A DNA stretch of 23,148 nucleotides from a virus: positions 1 through 23,148 of IMG/VR virus record IMGVR_UViG_3300034375_007208; one strand, 5' to 3'. The notes beneath the pieces were generated by a model, which was not told the origin of the DNA, did not search any database, and was given only the letters and a program-made list of their open reading frames with translations. Shown here in pieces: positions 14,452-20,094 of this stretch; position 1 is the stretch's first letter, and each line of letters opens with the position of its first letter. The position numbers were made by a program, and so were the translations under genes.

Positions 14452-15172
14452 CGCAATCGTGTGGGAGGGACCCTCCCCCATCGACGGCGGACCGATTGTG
14501 GCCGTCCTCACTGGATTGGTGAGACCTAGCGCCAATCGGAAGACCGGCCCGATGCTGCAGGTGTCCATCCTGCGGGCCGACATGGATGCCGTGGCCGCAT
14601 CCAAGGCGGGTGCGGACCGTAGCATCTGCGGGGATTGTCCCCTCCGGTGGGCAACCGGCGGCGGGTGCTATGTCAACCTAGGGCAGGCCCCGCTGGCCGT
14701 GTCCCGGGCCTACCTGCGGGGCAACCTACCCCGCATCCCGCTGGCGGATATCCCGACGCTGGTCCGCGGCAAGGCGGTGCGGCTCGGATCCTACGGTGAC
14801 CCGGGCATGCTACCTCTCGAGGTCTTGCGCGCCTTGACAGGCACGGCCCGCATGTGGACGGGTTACACGCACCAGTGGCGAACCCTGGCCCCGGAGTATG
14901 CCGATCTCCTGATGGCATCGACGGATACGGTGGCCGATCGCATGGCCGCCACGGCGCTCGGGTGGCGTTACTTCGGGCTGTCCCTTGATCCCCGCCCCGG
15001 CTCGATCGAGCGGGAGGCTGGCGACGCGATCGAATGCCCGGCGGATTCGCACGGCACGGCATGCGTCGATTGCGGGCTCTGCGCGGGTAACGCTCGCGAC
15101 GGGGCCAAGAACATCCTCATCTATCCCCACGGGGCACGAACGAAGCGTGCCCTGTCCACCGCCGGCGCTTGA
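14435..15172 (+). CDS. Conserved cysteine-rich phage protein of unknown function
   Basis: A 245-residue protein, start ATG 14435 with GGAG 6 bases upstream, overlapping the previous gene by 17 bases. Features in order: NRKTGPMLQVSILRADMD near 35-51; CGDCPLRWATGGGCYVNLGQAP near 65-86; GKAVRLGSYGDPGMLP near 112-127; WTGYTHQWR near 141-149; LGWRYFGLS near 175; CPADSHGTACVDCGLCAG near 203-220. I recognise this as a conserved phage family without an assigned role. Seven cysteines in two clusters suggest metal or iron-sulfur binding, and the central block looks like part of an alpha/beta barrel, so an enzyme is plausible but unproven. Confidence 0.8.
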   Translation: MQKTNSAIVWEGPSPIDGGPIVAVLTGLVRPSANRKTGPMLQVSILRADMDAVAASKAGADRSICGDCPLRWATGGGCYVNLGQAPLAVSRAYLRGNLPRIPLADIPTLVRGKAVRLGSYGDPGMLPLEVLRALTGTARMWTGYTHQWRTLAPEYADLLMASTDTVADRMAATALGWRYFGLSLDPRPGSIEREAGDAIECPADSHGTACVDCGLCAGNARDGAKNILIYPHGARTKRALSTAGA

Positions 15173-15176
15173 CCGG

Positions 15177-15188
15177 CAACCCCAACCC
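15177..15188 (+). promoter_or_regulatory. CAACCCCAACCC leader box (copy 2)
   Basis: Identical 12-base box, 12 bases before the ATG at 15201 and followed by the ribosome binding site GGAG. Confidence 0.5.
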
Positions 15189-15200
15189 TGGAGACATCCC

Positions 15201-15425
15201 ATGCGAGCCCCCGATGAAATCAACATCCCGACCCTCCGCGCCCTGCGCGGCTGCTCGCTGCAGGGCATCCGCGCCCTGTACAGCTGCACGGCCGCCGTGA
15301 TTGCGCCGATCCCGATCGACACCCCTGCGGGGCGGACGGCCTCGCGCCTCGCATTCGTGAAGTCGCGCGCCCTGCTGGCCCTGCGTAAGTCCCACCGGGG
15401 GCTCGATTGCCTCCGCCCCCGCTGA
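15201..15425 (+). CDS. Small basic early protein, unknown
   Basis: A 74-residue protein from ATG 15201 with GGAG 8 bases upstream. It is helical and Arg/Ala/Leu-rich, with two central cysteines. No domain is recognised. It is preceded by a CAACCCCAACCC box, which suggests a translational restart after the short gap behind the cysteine-rich protein. Confidence 0.55.
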   Translation: MRAPDEINIPTLRALRGCSLQGIRALYSCTAAVIAPIPIDTPAGRTASRLAFVKSRALLALRKSHRGLDCLRPR

Positions 15426-15445
15426 CCCCTGACCCTCGACCGACC

Positions 15446-15871
15446 ATGAAGACCATGCTCCTCTGGTGCCCTAAGGGGCGCCGCAAGCCCCTGATGCTGG
15501 GGCTCGCCACGGCCACCTGCTCGGCGGCCAATATCCACCACGCCCGCCAGCGTGCCAAGCACGGCCAAGGACGGTTCTATGTCGTCCATGCGGCCACGGC
15601 GGCGGATGCTCGGGACCTGATCAAGGACCACCGCGCGGGCCAGCTGCAGAATCAACCCATGGTGCTGGTGACAGATGATGGCCGCACCGTGGCGATCGGG
15701 CTCGAGGCATGCCTCGCCATCGGGGGTGCCGCCGAGGCATGCGCCCGCTGGGACGATCGGATTCGCCAGCACGGGAGCGTGCCCGTGCGCCACACGAAGG
15801 CCCTCACGGGCGACATCGAAACCGACATCAAGCGTGCCACCTCCCGTGGCGTCGGGGGGATGTTCGAATGA
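15446..15871 (+). CDS. Hypothetical early protein
   Basis: A 141-residue protein from ATG 15446; there is no clear ribosome binding site, and ATG 15455 is an alternative. It shows an alpha/beta pattern (GRFYVVHAATAADARDLIKD near 52-71, MVLVTDDGRTVAIG near 81-94) and His/Arg-rich segments. No catalytic motif is recognised. It is coupled to the next gene by ATGA. Confidence 0.6.
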   Translation: MKTMLLWCPKGRRKPLMLGLATATCSAANIHHARQRAKHGQGRFYVVHAATAADARDLIKDHRAGQLQNQPMVLVTDDGRTVAIGLEACLAIGGAAEACARWDDRIRQHGSVPVRHTKALTGDIETDIKRATSRGVGGMFE

Positions 15872-15990
15872 GCGAGACCCCCTCCAACCAAGGGTGGTTG
15901 TGCGGATGCGGCAACGGGTGCCTGCTCGGTGACCCGCCCCCGGCATGCCCCCTCTGCGGATTCTGTTTCGAATTCTACGATCTGGACTGA
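15868..15990 (+). CDS. 40-residue zinc-ribbon peptide
   Basis: The frame overlaps the previous stop (ATGA) and encodes CGCGNGC near residues 12-18 and CPLCGFC near 27-33, with an acidic C-terminus. The spacing of CxC...C and CxxCxxC resembles a rubredoxin-like or zinc-ribbon knuckle. The length is small but natural for early phage proteins. Role unknown; protein- or RNA-polymerase-binding is possible (inference). Confidence 0.6.
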   Translation: MSETPSNQGWLCGCGNGCLLGDPPPACPLCGFCFEFYDLD

Positions 15991-16011
15991 GGGACCCGTT
16001 ATCATCAGGCC

Positions 16012-16098
16012 ATGCGCCAGATCGCAGACCACCTGCGGGAGGAACTCCCGCACTACCTAGTCCTCGGGAGCCTTGTGGCTCTCATCTTCCTGCTCTAA
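16012..16098 (+). CDS. 28-residue membrane peptide
   Basis: The frame reads MRQIADHLREELPHYLVLGS and then VALIFLL. An N-terminal charged helix precedes one short hydrophobic segment (residues 14-28) at the very C-terminus. No ribosome binding site is evident, so the call is tentative. It fills the gap between the zinc-ribbon peptide and the next CAACCCCAACCC box. Confidence 0.35.
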   Translation: MRQIADHLREELPHYLVLGSLVALIFLL

Positions 16099-16105
16099 CG
16101 AGCGC

Positions 16106-16117
16106 CAACCCCAACCC
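16106..16117 (+). promoter_or_regulatory. CAACCCCAACCC leader box (copy 3)
   Basis: Identical 12-base box, 11 bases before the ATG at 16129, followed directly by AGGAG. Confidence 0.5.
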
Positions 16118-16128
16118 AGGAGAACGCC

Positions 16129-16632
16129 ATGCGCGTTTACATCGAAGGATCCGACTGGTGGATCCCGTCCCACCGCTTCGCCATCCACTCCGGCATGAGC
16201 CAAGAGACCGAGTGCTTCGAGGCTCAACTGTACCGCGGCGACGAATTCGTGGGCCGTGTCTGGAACGAAGGCACGGGTGGCCCGGACGGCCACACCTTCT
16301 CGTCCCGCCAGACCTACGACGAACTCAAGGCCGAGGCCGAGAAGCAGCCCCCGATCACATGGACCGACCATGAGGGGGTGGTGCACTCCTTCCCGTGCGA
16401 CATCGACACCTTCGTTGGGAGGCTGCTGGCCGAGGCCCAGAACCGCAAGCGTGCGGCGAAGTACCTGACCATCTGCAAGCAGGACGACCCGAACTGCCTG
16501 CTCCACATCAAGTACGGGCGGCGCTTCGCCAAGGCGGACGATGTCAAGGCGCGCGACGAGGTGCTCGCCGCCAACCCGGACTTCGTGGAGGTCAAGAGCC
16601 ACCGCGTGACCGCGAACGAGGTGACCGCATGA
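16129..16632 (+). CDS. Conserved hypothetical phage protein
   Basis: A 167-residue protein from ATG 16129 with AGGAG 7 bases upstream. The N-terminal block TECFEAQLYRGDEFVGRVWNEGTGGPDGH (residues about 25-53) matches a motif I recall from uncharacterised phage early proteins ('CF.A.LY.dG..vg.V.N.G.GG'). The rest is helical with basic and acidic patches and includes FPCDIDTFVGRLLAE near 88-102. No enzyme signature. ATGA overlap with the next gene. Confidence 0.7.
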   Translation: MRVYIEGSDWWIPSHRFAIHSGMSQETECFEAQLYRGDEFVGRVWNEGTGGPDGHTFSSRQTYDELKAEAEKQPPITWTDHEGVVHSFPCDIDTFVGRLLAEAQNRKRAAKYLTICKQDDPNCLLHIKYGRRFAKADDVKARDEVLAANPDFVEVKSHRVTANEVTA

Positions 16633-17021
16633 CCGAGGCAACCAAGAGGGTCAGCGTCTACTTCTGGAAGAAGATCTCCTATGAGGTCCACGACCTTGAG
16701 GTGCCGATTGATGCAGACCTCGATGAGGTGATGGAGCTCGTCGAGGCTGACGGCTCGTACTACAGCTCGGACCTGTTCGAGATCCGATCGGATCCAACCA
16801 TCGTGACGACATCCCCGTGGATCGTGAAACGATACGCCCTGATTCAGGGCGACGCCGATCTGCGCGATGTGCAGGACTTCCTGCCTAGCAACTACACCGC
16901 CACGGCTACCGACGACGGGATCCTGATCAGCGGGCACGACCACCACGGCTGGACCCTGGACGGCTATGTGCTTCCGCGACTGGGCTCTGCCCTGATCGCC
17001 GGCAAGGAGGTGTTCCTGTGA
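16629..17021 (+). CDS. Hypothetical early protein
   Basis: A 130-residue acidic protein. Residues 7-40 look like a beta-beta-alpha unit (RVSVYFWKKISYEVHDLEVP then a helix DLDEVMELVEA), and the C-terminal part is rich in Asp, Gly and His (ISGHDHHGWTLDGY near 99-112). I do not recognise it. It is coupled upstream by ATGA and downstream by GTGA. Confidence 0.65.
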   Translation: MTEATKRVSVYFWKKISYEVHDLEVPIDADLDEVMELVEADGSYYSSDLFEIRSDPTIVTTSPWIVKRYALIQGDADLRDVQDFLPSNYTATATDDGILISGHDHHGWTLDGYVLPRLGSALIAGKEVFL

Positions 17022-17221
17022 TCCGTCCGCGATTCACCATCTCGATCCTGCGTGGCCTGATGTCGATGCAGTCCCTAGCGTATGCGGTACTTCAGGACAT
17101 GGAGCGCGACGAAATGCGCGCGTACTTCGGCGGGGCCAAGGGCGAACTGGACTATGACCGCGCCGCTGAATGGCTACTTCGCATGTCGCATTGGTACCAA
17201 AGCAGGGAGGTGAAGCCGTGA
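17018..17221 (+). CDS. Small helical early protein
   Basis: A 67-residue protein from GTG 17018 with a strong AAGGAGG about 7 bases upstream; the GTG overlaps the preceding stop. Largely helical, Met/Arg-rich, ending in a charged tail. No family recognised. GTGA overlap with the zinc-ribbon gene that follows. Confidence 0.65.
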   Translation: MIRPRFTISILRGLMSMQSLAYAVLQDMERDEMRAYFGGAKGELDYDRAAEWLLRMSHWYQSREVKP

Positions 17222-17415
17222 TCCGCCTCAAGCCCTGCCCCTGCCGCTACTGGGACGGGCAGGACCCCGATACCAGCGACGGATCCCCCATGGTCCTGTA
17301 CTGCGGCGACACCGGAGAGGCGCAATGCGTCGAGTGTAGCCGACCCATGGAGTACCAGCTGGTCATCTCTGTCGATCAACTCAACCCCAACCCCAAGGAG
17401 GAAACCAATGACTGA
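17218..17415 (+). CDS. Small zinc-ribbon protein
   Basis: A 65-residue protein from GTG 17218 with GGAGG 7 bases upstream. Cysteines lie in CPC (residues 6-8), a central Tyr-Cys-Gly, and CVEC near 39-42, followed by a hydrophobic strand, which resembles a small metal-binding ribbon. Unknown partner. The CAACCCCAACCC box and ribosome binding site of the next gene lie within its 3' coding end. Confidence 0.65.
   Translation: MIRLKPCPCRYWDGQDPDTSDGSPMVLYCGDTGEAQCVECSRPMEYQLVISVDQLNPNPKEETND
17382..17393 (+). promoter_or_regulatory. CAACCCCAACCC leader box (copy 4)
   Basis: Identical 12-base box inside the end of the zinc-ribbon gene, 14 bases before the ATG at 17408 and followed by AAGGAGG. 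Its retention within coding sequence argues that it is selected for. Confidence 0.5.
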
Positions 17416-17728
17416 TGTCTCTGCGCTCTATCACGCGATCATGGACCGGCATGGATACATGCTCGAGAGCGAGGCGCGCGCTCTCGCCTGCCTGCCCGAG
17501 TTCCGACTCATGCCAATCCTGGCGCGCTACTCGAACTGCAGGTTCACCTGCTCCGCGCAGGATCTCGACTTCCTGATGGGCGCGCTCGATCACAGCCTGT
17601 GCGACTATGTGTACTTGCGCGATCTCAGCGTCCATGAGGACGAACTGCGGCGCCGCTACAACGAGTGGTACAGCAACGATCGGCGCTCTCGAGGTTCGCT
17701 CGACGCCCCTTACAGGAGGAGTTGGTAG
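17408..17728 (+). CDS. Hypothetical early protein
   Basis: A 106-residue protein from ATG 17408 with AAGGAGG 6-7 bases upstream and an 8-base overlap with the previous gene. Mostly helical, with CLPEFRLMPILARYSN near 28-43, three cysteines and a very Arg-rich C-terminus (YNEWYSNDRRSRGSLDAPYRR). No family recognised. It immediately precedes the methyltransferase. Confidence 0.65.
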   Translation: MTDVSALYHAIMDRHGYMLESEARALACLPEFRLMPILARYSNCRFTCSAQDLDFLMGALDHSLCDYVYLRDLSVHEDELRRRYNEWYSNDRRSRGSLDAPYRRSW

Positions 17729-17729
17729 T

Positions 17730-18824
17730 GTGGCTGTACATCCCCAAGCCATCAGCATCTGCACAGGCATCGGAGGTCTCGACCTCGCCGCCCGCATGGT
17801 GTTCGGAGCTCGCTCCGTCTGTTATGTGGAGAGGGAAGCAGCGGCCTTGGAAATCTTGGCAGCGCGCATTCAAGACGGCTCCATGGACGATGCGCCTGTT
17901 TGGTCGGATGCCCGATCCTTCGACGGCAAACCATGGCGCGGCAAGGTGGATCTCATCACAGCCGGATACCCTTGCCAGCCATTCAGTGTCGCCGGACGGG
18001 GATTGGCCGAAGCCGACCCCAGGCACATCTGGCCCGACATCAAGCGGGTCATCGGAGAGGTTCAACCAACTGTCGTTGTTCTCGAAAATGTCCAAGGACA
18101 CCTCAAGCGAGGGTTCGACACGGTCCTCAACGACCTTGACGAGCTGGGGTTCGATGCGGAGTGGGGCATATACTCAGCGTCCCAAGCCGGAGCTCCACAC
18201 AGGAGGAACCGCCTGTTCGTCTTGGCCCACCGCCGTGACATCGGATTCCCGATCGGCTGGACGACACTCCACGACGACGGGAGTGATGCACCCGGGCACG
18301 ACCTTGACCGATGCGTGCCGGCAATGGCCGACGCCGCGAGCGATGACGGGCGGTGCGGAGAGCGCCGACCGCAAGAAGGAGTTGGGGCGCACGGCGAGCG
18401 GAGGCGGCGACCTGCAGAGCGCAGCAGCTCAATGGCCGACGCCGAATGCTTCGGTGGTGAACGATGGCGAGAGCGTAGAGAGCTTTCTCGCACGCCAGAA
18501 GAAGTGGGCGCACAAGTACCACAACAGCATGCCGCTGACCGTGAAGGCGAAGCAGTGGGCCACACCAACGGCTCGAGATCACAAGGACGGCACAGAGCCT
18601 TCGGACAAGGCGCCCACGAATGGACTGCTTGGCCGCCAGGCCCCGAGGGTGATTGGAGCGATATCCCCCAGCACCTCTGGCCGGCAGTTGAACCCCCTGT
18701 TCGTCGAGGCCCTCATGGGGTTCCCGGTAGGGTGGACCGACTGCGCGCCCTTGGCAACGCTGTGTGCCCTGCCCAAGCAGTCGTAGCCCTCGATGATCTC
18801 CTCTCCAGAATGACCCATGCCTGA
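17730..18824 (+). CDS. DNA cytosine-5 methyltransferase (reference frame)
   Basis: A 364-residue protein from GTG 17730, with AGGAGGAG 8 bases upstream; a GTG at 17728 opens the other frame. It carries C5-methyltransferase motifs in order: I, SICTGIGGLDLA near 9-20; IV, GYPCQPFS with catalytic Cys82; VI, LENV with Glu119; VIII, APHRRNRLF near 154-162; X, RLRALGNAVCP with GNAV at 342-345. It transfers methyl groups from S-adenosylmethionine to cytosine, probably protecting phage DNA from host restriction. After about residue 164 the region between VIII and X (target recognition) has phrases typical of one family subtype (MADA, VGHTNG, AWPPGPEGDW) but less typical codon bias, and overlaps a second frame with its own methyltransferase-like sequence. 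Confidence 0.85.
   Translation: MAVHPQAISICTGIGGLDLAARMVFGARSVCYVEREAAALEILAARIQDGSMDDAPVWSDARSFDGKPWRGKVDLITAGYPCQPFSVAGRGLAEADPRHIWPDIKRVIGEVQPTVVVLENVQGHLKRGFDTVLNDLDELGFDAEWGIYSASQAGAPHRRNRLFVLAHRRDIGFPIGWTTLHDDGSDAPGHDLDRCVPAMADAASDDGRCGERRPQEGVGAHGERRRRPAERSSSMADAECFGGERWRERRELSRTPEEVGAQVPQQHAADREGEAVGHTNGSRSQGRHRAFGQGAHEWTAWPPGPEGDWSDIPQHLWPAVEPPVRRGPHGVPGRVDRLRALGNAVCPAQAVVALDDLLSRMTHA
18223..18786 (+). CDS. Alternative +1-frame C-terminus of the methyltransferase
   Basis: In the +1 frame relative to the methyltransferase, 187 open codons begin WPTAVTSDSRSAGRH, then HPGTTLTDACRQWPTP, two further WPTP/WATP blocks (QWPTPNAS, QWATPTARDHKDG), and LNPLFVEALMGFPVGWTD near the end. I recognise these as the C-terminal signature of another common phage methyltransferase subtype. 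By hand count about 80 percent of codons over 18333-18740 end in G or C, against about 55 percent in the reference frame. A +1 shift after GTC 18219-18221 would join residues 1-164 to this tail (351 residues). Independent internal initiation at GTG 18283 or ATG 18286 is possible. Expression is not shown. Confidence 0.55.
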   Translation, partial: WPTAVTSDSRSAGRHSTTTGVMHPGTTLTDACRQWPTPRAMTGGAESADRKKELGRTASGGGDLQSAAAQWPTPNASVVNDGESVESFLARQKKWAHKYHNSMPLTVKAKQWATPTARDHKDGTEPSDKAPTNGLLGRQAPRVIGAISPSTSGRQLNPLFVEALMGFPVGWTDCAPLATLCALPKQS

Positions 18825-19005
18825 ACCCATCCAGAAACTCCGCCAACGGCGCATCGCTCGCTGGCAGCAAGGCACCCAGACTCCGGGCTTCGCCCCGGGG
18901 ACTGCGCCGATGATCCTGTGGCCCCAGCAGCGGAAGCGTGCAGACCAGACGCTGGCCGTGGAGAACCTGCGGCGCGCCTACATGCGGTGGAGGGCGTCCC
19001 GGTGA
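18817..19005 (+). CDS. Small arginine-rich early protein
   Basis: A 62-residue basic protein (RQRRIARWQQG near 9-19, RRAYMRWRASR at the end) overlapping the methyltransferase stop by 8 bases. Weak ribosome binding site, so translational coupling is likely. No domain recognised. It is coupled to the following membrane peptide by TGATG. Confidence 0.55.
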   Translation: MPEPIQKLRQRRIARWQQGTQTPGFAPGTAPMILWPQQRKRADQTLAVENLRRAYMRWRASR

Positions 19006-19088
19006 TGTACGCCGTCCTGACCATCGTGGCCGTGTTCTACATCTGGTGTCTGTGCGTTGTCGCTGGGCGCAGCGACAGGAGGCGATGA
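19005..19088 (+). CDS. 27-residue membrane peptide
   Basis: The frame begins MYAVLTIVAVFYIWCLCVVA and ends in a basic GRSDRRR: one transmembrane helix with a positively charged cytoplasmic tail (N-out by the positive-inside rule). The start overlaps the previous stop (TGATG), and GGAGGG lies about 10 bases upstream. Too short for automatic gene finders, but well placed. Role unknown. Confidence 0.5.
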   Translation: MYAVLTIVAVFYIWCLCVVAGRSDRRR

Positions 19089-19091
19089 TAA

Positions 19092-19322
19092 GTGGCCGCC
19101 AAGACACAGCATCAAACCCGTGGAGGCTGGCGCCCCGGCGCTGGCAGGCCCAAGCTTCCTGAGGAACTCAAGCGCACAGAACAGTCCAAGGTCATGTGGA
19201 CCGTGGACGAGCTGGCTCGGCTTGACCGCGCCGTGGCCTACCTCAATGCGAATGGCCGCGCCGATCTAATCCGGCAAGCCGTCCTCGAGTTCATCGAGGG
19301 GCTCAAGGCCCACAAGGCGTAG
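19092..19322 (+). CDS. Ribbon-helix-helix DNA-binding protein
   Basis: A 76-residue protein from GTG 19092 with AGGAGG about 9 bases upstream. A basic Gly/Arg/Pro leader (RGGWRPGAGRPKLP) precedes a beta strand (KVMWTVDE) and two helices (LARLDRAVAYLNANGR, then ADLIRQAVLEFIEGLK), the MetJ/Arc layout in which paired strands enter the major groove. Probably an early repressor or accessory regulator. Last gene of this operon; its 3' end overlaps the convergent nuclease gene by 57 bases. Confidence 0.7.
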   Translation: MAAKTQHQTRGGWRPGAGRPKLPEELKRTEQSKVMWTVDELARLDRAVAYLNANGRADLIRQAVLEFIEGLKAHKA

Positions 19323-19583
19323 CGCGTCGTCCACACTCTCGACGATGGCGACCTGCCCACGCCAGGACTGATGCCATGCGGCCTCATCCGGCGTCAGCTT
19401 GCGAGCAGACGGCACCTTCTGGCCGTCCTTGATCTCGATCAAAAGGTTGGTGCCCCGCACTCCACACAGGAGGTCGGGGCACCCTTTGCCTACGGTGTGC
19501 AGGGGTTGCACGCTCACCCCTGCCTGCCGTAGTGCTGCGACGATCTCTCTCTGGTTGGCATCAACCCTCGCCGCTCTCCTCAT
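19266..19583 (-). CDS. VRR-NUC-like nuclease (Holliday junction resolvase type)
   Basis: A 105-residue protein, taken from ATG 19583 with GGAG just upstream. It shows NQREIVAALRQAGVSV (10-25), HTVGKGCPDLL with Asp37, and LLIEIKDGQ with Glu50 and Lys52, the PD...(D/E)xK active site, followed by LTPDEAAWHQSWRGQVAIVES, typical of small phage VRR-NUC nucleases. It would cut branched DNA during replication or recombination, fitting the neighbouring helicase loader and RecT. It overlaps the loader gene by 23 bases and the convergent regulator by 57 bases. Confidence 0.8.
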   Translation of the reverse strand: MRRAARVDANQREIVAALRQAGVSVQPLHTVGKGCPDLLCGVRGTNLLIEIKDGQKVPSARKLTPDEAAWHQSWRGQVAIVESVDDALRLVGLEPLDELEDGLPD

Positions 19584-20094
19584 TCTCCAGACGGTACTGC
19601 TTGGCGAGGGGCGCAGCAAGGTTGAGCAGGTGGTCAGCACCTGCGAGGGCCTCACGCTTCTCGTCCCGCGCCTCGATGTTCTTGTAGGCGTCAAGGAACC
19701 GGGCACGCAGCGCGACCAGCTCGCCAGCCAACAGCGTGCGGCACATGGTTTCCCACGGGCCGCCCACAGCCTCGATGGCCCGCCTTGCGCGCGGGGTCAA
19801 CTCCGGGGTGCCGGTGTACCCGACCCTCGAGATCTCCTTGCGCACCTGCCCCCATGCCTCCTCCGGCGTCTCTTCGTCGTCGGAGAGGCTGGTGAGGAGC
19901 TCCCCCGGCGAGGGCGGGTGGGGCTTGTTGGACCGGATCCAGGCCACGGCTGCGGCGAGGACCGGCTTAGGCGGGGCGTCAGCTAGGACCGCAGTCCACA
20001 CGCCCACGGTCTTCTTGGCGTCCCCGCTGCCGATGCGACGAGGGTAGACCTCGTTGAGCATGGCGAGCAGGGCTGTGATCTCACTTCGGTTCAT
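19561..20094 (-). CDS. Probable replicative helicase loader
   Basis: A 177-residue protein with a very good ribosome binding site (GGAGG, 6 bases before ATG 20094). The N-terminal ~70 residues (MNRSEITALLAMLNEVYPRR, VWTAVLADAPPKPVLAAAVAWIRS, HPPSPGELL) match the layout of phage helicase loaders of the G39P type. The C-terminal part, AIEAVGGPWETMCR then FLDAYKNI, also recurs in phage replication proteins. It should load a helicase (host or phage) at the origin. It overlaps the DUF1376 gene by 14 bases in one replication operon. Confidence 0.65.
   Translation of the reverse strand: MNRSEITALLAMLNEVYPRRIGSGDAKKTVGVWTAVLADAPPKPVLAAAVAWIRSNKPHPPSPGELLTSLSDDEETPEEAWGQVRKEISRVGYTGTPELTPRARRAIEAVGGPWETMCRTLLAGELVALRARFLDAYKNIEARDEKREALAGADHLLNLAAPLAKQYRLENEESGEG

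Noticed and set aside
14810-15946. Minus-strand open frame of 378 codons across early genes
   Set aside because: Low-complexity Arg/Gly/Ala translation that spans several well-supported plus-strand genes with ribosome binding sites.
18201-18206. AGGAGG as a prfB-like stimulator of +1 frameshifting
   Set aside because: It is about 16 bases before the proposed shift site, much further than the 3-base spacing known for prfB, and it encodes the Arg-Arg of motif VIII. It is not by itself evidence of programmed shifting.
18127-19107. Minus-strand open frame of 326 codons opposite the methyltransferase
   Set aside because: Arg/Pro/Ser-rich with no recognisable domain and no ribosome binding site; a shadow of plus-strand coding. 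Unlike the +1 plus-strand frame it carries no family motifs.
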